Shown: one piece after another, positions 9,779-19,492 of the stretch
Layout of the letters: each line of letters starts with the position of its first letter
Numbering within the stretch: position 1 is the first letter of the stretch
From: Asparagopsis taxiformis
Taxonomy: Eukaryota; Rhodophyta; Florideophyceae; Bonnemaisoniales; Bonnemaisoniaceae
DNA length: 64,000 nt
Direction of reading: 5' to 3'
Assembly: GCA_030407315.1 (NCBI GenBank)
Contig: JALQPE010000211.1
Span: 62,001-126,000 of the forward strand
Program-made: the position numbers and the translations under genes
The notes under the pieces: generated by a model
What the model was told of the DNA's origin: nothing
The model's database searches: none
What the model saw: only the letters and a program-made list of their open reading frames with translations

Positions 9779-12640
9779 ATGCCGTCGACAGAGACAACTG
9801 GTGAATTGCGAAAACAATCCACTGCATCAGATGGTCAATCAGACAGGGCCAATTCTCTGCCTGAGCACACCCATTTTAATGATGAGCTGCAACCACACCT
9901 TCAGCCAGACGAGCCAGCAGATGACGCTATGGAAGCGCAACACAATGACAAGGAAGGCGCTGTTCTGAGCGATGCCAGTAATGCAGACGAAGATGTCGAC
10001 AATGACGATCTCACCGACGGTCGCCAGGCTGTCGACCCGGCCGAAGAGGACGATGACGACAATGAAGCTGCAGCGAGTGATAGTCAGCCTGATGACGTTA
10101 GCGATGACAACGAAGAAGATTCGGCAGCGTTACAGAAAGTCGAAAACAGTAACGACGAGATGGAAGGCGTAACTGTACCAGAGCGTTCCGATTCGGCAGA
10201 AGCAAATGACGGTAACACCGCTTCAGATGCGAAGGATCTGGACTTGCCGACAGAAGATGATGCCAGTCAAAACCCCGGCGACAGTATGGGCCAGGTTGAA
10301 ATTACTGTTCTAGTCGGGCTTCAGGATGAAAAGTCCGAAGATAATGCGCTTAAAGCTGATTCCATGTTCACCGAGCAAGACACCATGGACCCTAGCTCTA
10401 AAGATCCAAACGGTCAAAAGCCCGCAATCGAGCAAACTACTGGCGCTACAGGGATGGACACGCCGACAGCTTCACATGAAGTGGAAACTGCAGAAAGAGC
10501 TGATGAAGTGGTAACAAATAGTACGTCACAACCTACGGATACCGGAGCAGCAACTCAAACTGAACATTCCGCTACTGTCGCCAAAGATAATGATAGCATT
10601 TCGAAATCACAAACACTCATGAAATCAGATACTCCCGCCGCACCACTGGGAACAGATGCGAAAACAGGAAAGTCACATCAGGGTACGTCGCTATCGGATG
10701 GGAAGCTATCAACGGAAGATTCCACTGAGCCCAAGCATGGAAATGTAGATATCGAGAACAAGCAGTCAGCTTTGCAAAACTTACAAGCACAAGCAGCTAG
10801 TCTAGAGGGCAATGTTCCTACTGGCAAGCAACCAAATCAAACTCCGGAAAGTGATGCAAATGCCAAAGACAGTTCCGGTGGGGGCGACAAGGATACGAGC
10901 AGCGGAGATACGACAAAGCTTCCACAGGAAGAGAAAAATAAGCAAAACGCAGAGACCCCTCAGCAAAAATCGTCCCCGACACCCACGAAGAATTTGTTCC
11001 AACCTCGCTCTTTACGTCCAAGAAATAGTCCTACCACGAAGCGTACAGCTGATTCTGATCAAAAGACTGGAGCCAGGTCTGAGACGAAAGAGTCAGCGCA
11101 ACAGTCAAACTCATCTGCAAAAGTCGGATCGAAGACTATCTCCAGATCTTCCAAGTCGGCAAAACAATCCAATAAAGCTGGAGAGGTAACAGGTTCAAGA
11201 GGTTCGAATGTACACGGTTCCGGAAATGCAGATGTTTCTCACCAGAAGAGAGACTCAATGAGACCAGATACACCGGATGGACCCGTGCAAGATGCTGATG
11301 GCCTATACATGAAGATAAACGAAGCAGTTTTCGTGACCCATGACCAACTTACTGAACAGAAGAAAGCACGCTTGGGAGAGAAGAATCTGTTACCTATCGA
11401 GAAGCTGACCTTCGCTGACGTACGAAAATATAATCGCGACCAACTGCGAGCGTATTGTTTCATATACAGCCTTGTGCGTGGTAAGAAGACCGAGATGGAA
11501 GCAGACTTGTCTCGATACGTTTCCATGTGGAATAAGAGCTCTCCAGGATTCCGACTCAGTGAATATGTGCCTACGAGCCAACGCACCGGCGCAGCTGGCG
11601 GCGGCGAGCCCTCCGAATCTAATGGTTCGGAAGCTACTCGGCCTGGTGGGAGCTCTGGTTCAATTGCTAATCAAGGAGCGGCAGTTACCACTCCGAGTCG
11701 TACAATGTCGAGGAAAAGGGTGTCTCCATCTGCAGATTCAGCGGCAGGTTCAACAGATCAAAACTCGACGTCTAATCAACAGACGCCTCTGAAGATTCAA
11801 AAGCCCAACGTTGCCGGAAAGGCCCCTACACATGCTAATCCCGTAACACAGCAGCAGGGTGGCGTTCAGATCCCGTCTTCTGGAGTACCAGTGGCAAATG
11901 GAGGTGTTAATGCGGCGCGTCCAGCGGCAAATGCACCGGCGGCAAAAGCCGTCCGACCAACTCCACCAGTGTTACCACAACCTCGAGGTTATGGTACCTC
12001 GTTCAAACAGAAAACGCATGCGCAGCAAGCCAGTGCCAAGTATAAGGCAGCGTACAACGGAGCAGGACCTGCGATTGTAAATATCGTTGAAAATGCAGCC
12101 GCCTACTTCGAGGGCAAGGACAGTCCAGAAGTCGTCCTGGACAAAGCAAAATCTTATGAACGATATCAGTTCAATGTGGATTTACTCACGGAAATTTTCG
12201 ATGGGCCCCTACCTAGCGAGCTCGGCACCGATGCTCAAATGACAGAGGCAGAAAATGGGCAGGAGCCAGGCCAGGCCCAACCTGGAATGGGTGAATATTC
12301 ATCCTTGAGGAAACAGGTCATGCAGGATATCGCTGAGCGCATGATACACAAATCAGAGCTAGACAACGCAAAAGAGCTTAGTGCGTTGGAGGCAAGATAT
12401 CAAGAGCTTGAAAACGAAACTAAGCATATTGAGAGAACTAACATGAGACTGTTCCAGAGACTTGAAAGGGCAGAGTCTAAAGAAGAAGTGGAGGCTGTCA
12501 AGGCTGATTTTGAGAAGCAATATAATATTCGTATCGAAGGTGCTCCACCTCCCATTGTTCGACGAAAGCTTGATAAGTCAATTCCAATGACGGTCATGTC
12601 TGATGAGGACTGTCATATACTTCGGTTTAAAGTATCCTAG
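9779..12640 (+). CDS. large acidic disordered protein with SAP-like segment and coiled coil
   Basis: A single exon of 953 residues that I do not recognise. Residues 1 to about 150 are very acidic (runs of Asp and Glu). Residues 150-500 are Ser/Thr/Gln/Lys-rich and low in complexity. A more ordered block at about 504-600 includes KLTFADVRKYNRDQLRAYC then a GKK turn and a second helix (541-583), which has the helix-turn-helix shape of a SAP DNA-binding motif. A Pro/Ala/Gly-rich linker follows, then a charged coiled coil at about 840-905. The composition fits a nuclear chromatin or RNA-linked protein, but this is inference. It is convergent with the beta-hydroxylase gene, 60 bp apart. Confidence 0.7.
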   Translation: MPSTETTGELRKQSTASDGQSDRANSLPEHTHFNDELQPHLQPDEPADDAMEAQHNDKEGAVLSDASNADEDVDNDDLTDGRQAVDPAEEDDDDNEAAASDSQPDDVSDDNEEDSAALQKVENSNDEMEGVTVPERSDSAEANDGNTASDAKDLDLPTEDDASQNPGDSMGQVEITVLVGLQDEKSEDNALKADSMFTEQDTMDPSSKDPNGQKPAIEQTTGATGMDTPTASHEVETAERADEVVTNSTSQPTDTGAATQTEHSATVAKDNDSISKSQTLMKSDTPAAPLGTDAKTGKSHQGTSLSDGKLSTEDSTEPKHGNVDIENKQSALQNLQAQAASLEGNVPTGKQPNQTPESDANAKDSSGGGDKDTSSGDTTKLPQEEKNKQNAETPQQKSSPTPTKNLFQPRSLRPRNSPTTKRTADSDQKTGARSETKESAQQSNSSAKVGSKTISRSSKSAKQSNKAGEVTGSRGSNVHGSGNADVSHQKRDSMRPDTPDGPVQDADGLYMKINEAVFVTHDQLTEQKKARLGEKNLLPIEKLTFADVRKYNRDQLRAYCFIYSLVRGKKTEMEADLSRYVSMWNKSSPGFRLSEYVPTSQRTGAAGGGEPSESNGSEATRPGGSSGSIANQGAAVTTPSRTMSRKRVSPSADSAAGSTDQNSTSNQQTPLKIQKPNVAGKAPTHANPVTQQQGGVQIPSSGVPVANGGVNAARPAANAPAAKAVRPTPPVLPQPRGYGTSFKQKTHAQQASAKYKAAYNGAGPAIVNIVENAAAYFEGKDSPEVVLDKAKSYERYQFNVDLLTEIFDGPLPSELGTDAQMTEAENGQEPGQAQPGMGEYSSLRKQVMQDIAERMIHKSELDNAKELSALEARYQELENETKHIERTNMRLFQRLERAESKEEVEAVKADFEKQYNIRIEGAPPPIVRRKLDKSIPMTVMSDEDCHILRFKVS

Positions 12641-12700
12641 ATCAAGTCTTTGGTAGGTGCTAAACTTGAAAATGAATGATGTATAACAGTTGCGAACAAT

Positions 12701-13810
12701 TTACTTGCCAAAGCCTTTTCCTCCTATGTTTGATCTCGATGCCCTCATTTTTGCATCTAGAGAACCCTTCTTCCGTTTGGCCGCTTTCTCCTTTTCAGCT
12801 TCGATTTCTTCAGAGGCTTTCAGAACAGCTGAGTTGCTGTCCGGCGCTTCGATTGCTTGGAAAATAAAGCTGAGCGCATCCCTTTCAACTCTGGTGAGTT
12901 GCGGATGCCAAAAGCGAATCAACAAGACCAAACGCTCCTCATCAGATGATTCATTCATAGTTTGATGGAAATAACTTGTATTAAACACTAGACCTTTCCC
13001 ATTCTCCCAATATCTTCGTTCTCCACCGACTTCAATCCACGATTTCTCATGTGGTACACTAAGGCCGAGGTGCATTGTGAGAATGAAATTGCAGTCATCA
13101 GTATGTAATTTGATGCCCGTGTTCGGATCCTGTCTTGCAAAGAACGCTTCCACAGATGGAATGTTGGCATCCGAATCTTGTAGAATTGCAGTCGTTTTCG
13201 GAAAGAGTTTGGTATTCACCGGATCCCATTTACGATCCTGCAAGACTAGAGTTCGCCAGTCCGGACCATACGCATTGGCTGCTTCAACAACTGGTGGTGC
13301 CCAAATATTGTTTCCTTTCTGTTCAATATCACTCTGAGAGGTAACTTGTTTCAACTCTTCGGCAATAACTGACCAGTTTTTCTCCAGGTGGTTGACCCAC
13401 TCGTAGTCGGGTGTAAACTCGTCTGTAAATGGCACAGCGTCAAGGCCTTCCACAAAGCTTTCCGCCCGTTGATGATTGGGAGCTCCTTTGTCGTTCTCCA
13501 ACGATTTACCATTAATTACGTCCTGGAAGGACTTTACAACGCGCGAAATATCCTTCCCCTTAAATTGGTTTCGCAGCGCACGCTGAATCGCCTGACTGAC
13601 GGACCATTCACAAGTTATTGGCTGAGCTTTCCTCGGGGTGGTGATGTTTCGAGTTCTCTTATGCGTAGCTTGTACTGCTCGGAATTTCTGATGGGGACAC
13701 CAGGCTGATTGTGCACTCGATATGCCGGTAGTGGAAGTGACAAACGGATTTACCAATACGAATCCCGCAATTGAGTTGCTAGAGGTCATTGTGGAACTTG
13801 TTGCATGCAT
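12701..13810 (-). CDS. aspartyl/asparaginyl beta-hydroxylase family dioxygenase
   Basis: A single exon of 369 residues with a C-terminal Asp/Asn hydroxylase domain (2-oxoglutarate and Fe(II) oxygenase of the AspH type). Visible residues: the iron ligands His236 (KLHTDDCNF) and His282 (YFHQTMN), and Arg299 with WHP at 301-303, equivalent to the 2-oxoglutarate-binding end of AspH. As in AspH, the usual third carboxylate ligand is not obvious. The first 65 residues are rich in Ser, Thr, Arg and Lys with almost no acid, so an organelle transit peptide is likely; plastid or mitochondrion cannot be told apart. The substrate is unknown. It lies between the acidic protein gene (convergent) and ACAD11 (divergent). 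Confidence 0.8.
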   Translation of the reverse strand: MHATSSTMTSSNSIAGFVLVNPFVTSTTGISSAQSAWCPHQKFRAVQATHKRTRNITTPRKAQPITCEWSVSQAIQRALRNQFKGKDISRVVKSFQDVINGKSLENDKGAPNHQRAESFVEGLDAVPFTDEFTPDYEWVNHLEKNWSVIAEELKQVTSQSDIEQKGNNIWAPPVVEAANAYGPDWRTLVLQDRKWDPVNTKLFPKTTAILQDSDANIPSVEAFFARQDPNTGIKLHTDDCNFILTMHLGLSVPHEKSWIEVGGERRYWENGKGLVFNTSYFHQTMNESSDEERLVLLIRFWHPQLTRVERDALSFIFQAIEAPDSNSAVLKASEEIEAEKEKAAKRKKGSLDAKMRASRSNIGGKGFGK

Positions 13811-14180
13811 ACAATCGTATCGTGAGGAAATATGGACTTGGTCGATTTAGCCCTTAATTCAGGTATAGAATGGAGAAACTTGGACTCTGGGTTGGTGGGA
13901 ACCTTTGACGTAGACTGGGATGAGAACGTCAACAAGTTGAGATACGTGAAGGGAGATTGTAGCACAGGAGGTTGCACACGAACGCATCAACTTTATCGAA
14001 TTCAAGGAGATCAAATCTCCAATTTATATGAAATTTGCATGTTTACGTCTGATAATGTGAATTTCTAAGCGCGCATCTGAGCAACGCGAAGAGAGCGGTT
14101 GTTGTCTATTCGATTTTCTTGCCCGAGGCTCTGGGCGTAGCGCAACGACAGGCAAGTCAAAAACGTCGTGTGTATGTGAT
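13811..14180. other. divergent intergenic region with small inverted repeat
   Basis: A 370-bp promoter region shared by the hydroxylase and ACAD11 genes. It holds an inverted repeat GGAGAT-CAA-ATCTCC at 14006-14020, close to the midpoint. A 78-codon plus-strand frame at 13832-14068 has no recognisable content. Confidence 0.5.
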
Positions 14181-16642
14181 ATGGATGAAAAAGTGAAAAG
14201 GACGTCTTCATTGTCCAATCAAGAATGTGAAGCTCTTCTATATTGGGCTACTCATGGAGGAATTTCCATGCTGCCAGGCATATTAGAGGGAAAATCGGAG
14301 TGTTACCTCAATGCCTCCAAGTTCAACTATGGGCAATCAAATCCAACTTATCGCATCAAAATCATTCATGGTGCAGGTTGGAATACCACAACTCTATTCC
14401 AGTTTGTACTGAGAACACAACCAAGAGGCAAGCTGCTACCAGGCGCACATAGGATTGACAGAGAGTTTCGCATATTATCCGCACTGAAATCAACTGCTGT
14501 ACCAGTCCCAGATGTATATGGCTATTGCCCTGATGCGCATATCGTCGGAAGCGCATTTTATGCAATGGAATATCTTGAGGGGCGCATTTTCAAAGATGTC
14601 AGTCTGCAGAATGTTGCTAGTGAGACGGTGCGTCGTCAGATATACGAAGAAGCATTGCGCGTACTAATTGCTATCAGCCGAATTAATGTGCGCAAAGTCG
14701 GCTTGCAAAACCTCAGTAAATCTTCAGTACCCTGGATAGATAGACAGATATCGACATGGTACAAACAATACAAAGCAAGTCAGGTGCCTGGTATGGATTA
14801 CTCCAGTATGGAGAGAGCGCATTCCCTCATACGTGAGGCAAGAAAAACTATGCCGTCGCTTTCCGAAGGCTCTGGAATTTCTCGAGACCAGCGGCTTGTT
14901 CATGGGGATTTCCAATTGGACAACCTCATCTTCCACCCTGTCGAGCCGCGATGCATAGGCGTTTTAGACTGGGAATTGGCGGCATTAGGAGACGAAAAGG
15001 CGGACCTTGCTACATTTCTTTCACCCCATTACATGCCTCCCCGAAGTGCACTCAACGTAACTGTTGTGATCAACAAGACGCTTCCCCGCCCGTTACCAGC
15101 GGGTATCCCGTCTGCTAAGCAACTCATTGATGCATATGTAGCGGAGAAGACGGTCGATGAGAATCAATTTCAGCTCGAATTTCAAATTTACATCGCTGTT
15201 GCCTTGTTCAGATTAGCCTCTATCATATATGGAGTCCATCTCCGAGCGGTCCAAGGTAATGCATCATCCGCATCCGGTGGAAAACTCGGAAGGCTTGGAT
15301 ACTTGTGGGCAGAAGCAGCAATGGCAGTTTTGCGAGACATACCCCAATCCGAGGTACGCCTTCAGGACAAACCGGCGTCCGTTGCTGCCTTGGAAGAGAA
15401 GCTCCGACGGTTCATGGTGAACGAAGTGCTGCCGATGGAACATTCATATTTCGAGCATGTGGAGTCAAATAATCGCTGGACGCCATGGCCGGTTCTTGAA
15501 CAGTTGAAATCGAAAGCAAAGGAAGCAGGATTGTGGAATCTCTTCCTACCACGCAAACTCGGAGGCAAGCTTACTAGCGCGCAGTATGCACCACTTGCGG
15601 AGATGATGGGACGTTGTGAGTACGGGGCAGAAGTCTTCAATTGTTCTGCGCCAGACACAGGTACGAGCTATGTTTACAATCCTTACATTCTACCCAACAA
15701 GCAATTACCTCTCGCTAACCATAACATATCTCAGGCAATATGGAACTTCTTGCACGTTTCGGAACATCTGAACAAAAATCTCGCTGGTTGCAACCGCTCC
15801 TCGACGGCCAGATCCGGTCATGCTTTGCAATGACAGAACCCGACGTAGCCTCTTCCGATGCAACAAACCTTTCAACCCACATTACCCGCAACGGTGACTC
15901 CTATACAGTCAACGGCCGAAAGTGGTGGACAAGCGGCGCTCTCGACAAGAGATGCAAACTAATTCTCCTGATAGGCCGTGGACCTCAAAACACTACCTCA
16001 CGACATCGCGCACATTCCATCGTGCTCATTCCCATGCAAACAGCAGGTGTTGAAATCATCCGAGCGCTTACCGTCTTCGGATACGACGATGCACCGCACG
16101 GTCATGCCGAAATGTCCTTTACAGACGTTTCCATCCCTACACACTCCCTGCTACACACAGAAGGGGGCGGGTTCGAGGCAGCGCAAAGCCGACTCGGCGG
16201 CGGGCGTCTGCATCACTGCATGCGAAGCGTCGGCGCTGGAGAAAGAGCACTGGAGATGATGATAGCGCGGGCGAAACAACGCACAGCGTTTGGGAAGAAA
16301 GTACTGCATCTTGGAAACGTTGCACAAGAAATAGCACAAAGCCGAATCGACATTTCTGCGGCGAGGTTATTAACGATGCAAGCAGCACACGCAGTCGACG
16401 CAGGAGACGTCGCACGTGCCAAGACCGAAGTGGCACAAGCAAAGATCGCCGTGCCAAAGTTAGTTGGACGAGTCATCGACCGAGCTGTGCAGATCTACGG
16501 CGGGATGGGCGTGTCGCAGGACACGGTACTTGCACGAATGTACGCGCATATTCGGACGTTGCGGATCGCGGACGGTCCAGATGAGGTGCATGAAGCGGCA
16601 TTGGCAAAGGGAGAGGTGCGGGCGAGACGAGCGGCTCTGTAG
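14181..16642 (+). CDS. ACAD11: acyl-CoA dehydrogenase ACAD11/IBR3 type with N-terminal APH-like kinase domain
   Basis: Two exons (14181-15660, 15735-16642) give 795 residues, near human ACAD11 (780). The N-terminal half is an aminoglycoside-phosphotransferase-like domain with HGDFQLDNLIFHP as catalytic loop and VLDWELA as metal-binding motif. The C-terminal half is an acyl-CoA dehydrogenase (CFAMTEPDVASSDATN, then a QIYGGMGVSQD motif). The 74-nt intron has donor GTACGA, branch CTAAC at 15715 and acceptor CAG, and splicing rebuilds APDTGNMELLARFG. By family, the enzyme phosphorylates and then oxidises 4-hydroxy fatty acids; plant IBR3 acts in peroxisomal conversion of indole-3-butyrate. The last residues RRAAL are not a standard peroxisomal SKL signal. 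Its stop is 2 bp from the stop of the mL49 gene. Confidence 0.93.
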
Positions 16643-16644
16643 TG

Positions 16645-17043
16645 CTAGAAGCCGAGACGCAAAAGCCACTCTTCCACACGGCCACGATAGTTGCCAGTGA
16701 CCTGCACTCTGCCAGGGTGCACGGTGACGGGGCGCGAATCGCAAACGCGGGAGAGTTCTTCTGCAAGGGCGAGACCGTCGCCGCGGAAACGACGGACAAT
16801 TGTTAGACAGCGTGTTCGACCGTTGCGGTAATCTGTGTATACGGGGAGCTGCTTTCCTTTCAGGGTGCGGAAGACACGGAACGGGAGATGTTCATATCCT
16901 CCCATTGGTGGGCGCCATTTCGATGGTGTTTCTAGTTTAGGATCTAGTTCGCGGAGCGGGTACTTGAGATCTGGTGAGGGAACCCAGGGCGGACGCGGCG
17001 AGAAACGAGCTGCCGTGCTGAGGAAGCGGGATAAAGGGCGCAT
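16645..17043 (-). CDS. MRPL49: mitochondrial large-subunit ribosomal protein mL49 (IMG2 family)
   Basis: A single exon of 132 residues. The N terminus (MRPLSRFLSTAARF) is a typical mitochondrial presequence. The mature part shows the mL49 signature: PFRVFRTLKGKQLPVYTDYR, then RTRCLTIVRRFRGD, and the ending VQVTGNYRGRVEEWLL. Length matches the family. It is part of the mitochondrial 54S/39S subunit near the mRNA exit side. The gene is convergent with ACAD11 at almost no distance, so the two transcripts must overlap. Confidence 0.9.
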   Translation of the reverse strand: MRPLSRFLSTAARFSPRPPWVPSPDLKYPLRELDPKLETPSKWRPPMGGYEHLPFRVFRTLKGKQLPVYTDYRNGRTRCLTIVRRFRGDGLALAEELSRVCDSRPVTVHPGRVQVTGNYRGRVEEWLLRLGF

Positions 17044-17140
17044 TGCGATGAAGGATATGCAAATTTCGACGTCGACATCGACGAGGAGTCGGGGGTATAA
17101 ATTTGAGCTTTTATAATAACATTTTGATCTGAATACTCAA

Positions 17141-18097
17141 CTACAAAACTGCCTCTTCCGCACCCGTCTTCTCAATCCATTGCCTGAGCAATGCTGGCGA
17201 CACCATATTCCCACCGCAAACCACGACAACAATAGCCCCACTGCCAATCCCTTCCAGCCCATTCAACGCCGCGATAGCAGCTCCACACGCCGGTTCAACA
17301 AGATATCGATGCTTTGTTGCCAGTAGCGAACACGCCTCAACAGCCTGTCTATCCGAGACAATCTTCGAAACAACACTCTGTCCATCCGCAACGACCTCAG
17401 CACATCGCTCCGACACAGCCAAAGCACCCAGCGAAGAAGCGATTGACTCAATCTTTCCAATATTCACAACACGACCCGCGTCGCACATGGCGGCAAACGA
17501 GGCCGCACCCTCGGTCTCAGCGGCGACAATCGGCACATCCGACCAGCCATTCCTGCGTAACCCCTCATAAACGCCGAGGAAAAGTCCTCCACCCCCGACG
17601 GAAACCACGACGGCTGCCGGTGGCACCCCGTTCAAATCCGCCACGAGCTCGTCGACAAGAGTGGCATGGCCCTCCCAAATGAGCGGATGGTCAAATGGAG
17701 ACACATACAGAGCTTTTTCATCGCTGTTTGCAAGATCTTTTGCGTGCGCATCCGCGACGTCCCACACGTCTCCGTGCACGATAACCGTTGCACCAGACTC
17801 GCGCAGACGATCCTGCATGAAGGTCGGCGTGGTGGACGGCACGATTATTGTCGCGCGCAGATTGAGCGCCTTGGCTGCATGTGCTGCGGCGGCACCGGCG
17901 TTTCCTCCCGAGGAGGATATCAGATGCGTTTTTGATATCGAAGCGGCGTGTTTTGCGAGGTTGCCGTGCCCGCGGATTTTGAACGAGCCTGCTGGTTGCG
18001 TGTTCTCGAGCTTGAGATACACATCGTTTTTCGCTGTAGACAGTGTTGGTGATCGGATTAGCGGCGTGTGCACGTATAGCTGCTTATCTGCGGTCAT
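17141..18097 (-). CDS. SDS: L-serine/L-threonine dehydratase (PLP-dependent, SDS type)
   Basis: A single exon of 318 residues, the usual length for the short serine dehydratase class that lacks an ACT regulatory domain. The PLP-binding lysine lies in SFKIRG at about residue 40, the cofactor loop is SSSGGNAGAAAA, and the phosphate-binding glycine loop is VSVGGGGL. By family it turns serine or threonine into pyruvate or 2-oxobutyrate plus ammonia. There is no targeting sequence, so it is probably cytosolic. It shares a 251-bp divergent promoter region with MAK11, and that region has an 18-nt palindrome at its centre. A serine racemase or other fold-II PLP enzyme cannot be fully excluded. Confidence 0.85.
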   Translation of the reverse strand: MTADKQLYVHTPLIRSPTLSTAKNDVYLKLENTQPAGSFKIRGHGNLAKHAASISKTHLISSSGGNAGAAAAHAAKALNLRATIIVPSTTPTFMQDRLRESGATVIVHGDVWDVADAHAKDLANSDEKALYVSPFDHPLIWEGHATLVDELVADLNGVPPAAVVVSVGGGGLFLGVYEGLRRNGWSDVPIVAAETEGAASFAAMCDAGRVVNIGKIESIASSLGALAVSERCAEVVADGQSVVSKIVSDRQAVEACSLLATKHRYLVEPACGAAIAALNGLEGIGSGAIVVVVCGGNMVSPALLRQWIEKTGAEEAVL

Positions 18098-18212
18098 AGT
18101 TGGGATGGTGAGAAGAATGCGCTTGAAGTCAGTTTCGGCACCTGATCTTGACGTTGAGCATCGCTGTTGGGTGCACTTGCGATCTGTGCGAAGATTGCAA
18201 TTTGTCAGAGCT

Positions 18213-18230
18213 GTACCCCTCGAGGGGTAC
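18213..18230. promoter_or_regulatory. 18-nt perfect palindrome GTACCCCTCGAGGGGTAC
   Basis: A perfect inverted repeat centred on CTCGAG. It lies within 2 bp of the midpoint of the divergent region between serine dehydratase and MAK11 (18098-18348). Closely related elements sit at 36997-37010 and 45309-45328, also in divergent regions. A bound dimeric factor is an inference. Confidence 0.6.
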
Positions 18231-18348
18231 TACTGAAATTTTATTAAATGTGAGAGGTATCGACGACATGAAAAATTCGGAATTCTGTTATTTCGTGTCC
18301 AACTCTACGCCACCGCCGACACCGACCGGTTTCGTATTAACTCTCACA

Positions 18349-19419
18349 ATGGTGAAGTCCGCTCCCACCACGCCGCCAATAAACCTTTGTGTCGGCGGGT
18401 ACGATGGCAGCGTAGCAGGCATTTCCTTGAATACAGATGAGGATGATCTCCTGTCTCTCTCCGCAGACTTTGCGTACGCACCGCACGCTGCCGCCGTTCG
18501 AAGCGCCGCGCTACACGGCTCGACGCTCGTAACCGGGTCCGCCGATGACACGATTCGAATCTATGATCTCAATCGTCGAATAGAACAAGGAACACTCTTC
18601 ATGCATAACGGCACCATAAACAGTCTTTCATTTGTCACCGAGCCAACACGCACAGTACTTTTCTCTGCGTCGGACGATTCGTCCATCGCTGTGTGGCGCA
18701 CGTCGGACTGGCATTGTCTCAAGCGCCTCACAGCACATCAGGCGCCTGTACTGGACGTCACCGTGCACAGAAGTGCTCGTCTTGCACTTAGCGTCGCGTC
18801 TGACCGCTCCCTCTTCATGTGGAATCTGGTGCGTGGACGTGTAGCCTTCTCCGCAAAGACCAAGTGCGTCACGAGTTGTGTGCAATGGTCTCCGGTGGCA
18901 CAGGAGTATTTACTGGCCGCGGAAAAGGTAGTTTCATTGTCGGATGTTGAGGGGAGGACGGTTGAGACTATTGAGTATGACACTCTTGTAAATTCTGTGC
19001 AGTACATGGAGGATGGAAGGGTTTTGTCCGGTGGCGAAGATGGCGTTGTCAGAATCTGGGACAGGAGGGAGAGTGCAAATGTTGCGACTAGCCAGCATAA
19101 GATGCGGGTGAAGGGTGTGCAGGCTGTGAAGAACATTATTTTGTCCGGGGATTCAGGTGGGGGCGTCAAGATTTGGGATGCGCGAGCAGGGAGGGTGAGA
19201 TTGGAGACTAATATTGGAGGTGGAGATCTCAGACTGACATGTCTTGCAGCTGCAACTGTGGTGCCTGATGCACCACCAGTAGTTGAGGAGGAAGCTGAAA
19301 ATGTGAAGGGGAAGAAGAGAATGAGGTATGGCAAGAAGGATAGCAAGAGCAATGTACCAGAGGTGAAATTAGAGGGAACTGCATCGCAGAGGAAACGCAA
19401 GAAGCGCAACAAGGCATAA
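18349..19419 (+). CDS. MAK11: WD40 ribosome biogenesis protein MAK11/PAK1IP1
   Basis: A single exon; from the ATG at 18349 it encodes 356 residues. Five or so WD40 repeats are visible, including TGSADDTIRIYDLNRR, a repeat ending IAVWRTSDWHCLK, then ALSVASDRSLFMWNLVRG. These match MAK11/PAK1IP1 order and spacing. The C-terminal tail is Lys/Arg-rich, as in nucleolar factors. By family it works in 60S subunit assembly, helping Rlp24 load. The frame is open upstream to 18148, but the region before 18349 has no WD40 likeness and the ATG context (acaATGG) is good, so I use 18349; an ATG at 18268 is an alternative. It is convergent with LTV1, 73 bp apart. Confidence 0.88.
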   Translation: MVKSAPTTPPINLCVGGYDGSVAGISLNTDEDDLLSLSADFAYAPHAAAVRSAALHGSTLVTGSADDTIRIYDLNRRIEQGTLFMHNGTINSLSFVTEPTRTVLFSASDDSSIAVWRTSDWHCLKRLTAHQAPVLDVTVHRSARLALSVASDRSLFMWNLVRGRVAFSAKTKCVTSCVQWSPVAQEYLLAAEKVVSLSDVEGRTVETIEYDTLVNSVQYMEDGRVLSGGEDGVVRIWDRRESANVATSQHKMRVKGVQAVKNIILSGDSGGGVKIWDARAGRVRLETNIGGGDLRLTCLAAATVVPDAPPVVEEEAENVKGKKRMRYGKKDSKSNVPEVKLEGTASQRKRKKRNKA

Positions 19420-19492
19420 AATACTTGGTGCTATTGTCTTCGCACTGGAACTGTTGTAATACTGACTATACATAATCGTAACAATAGGTGTT

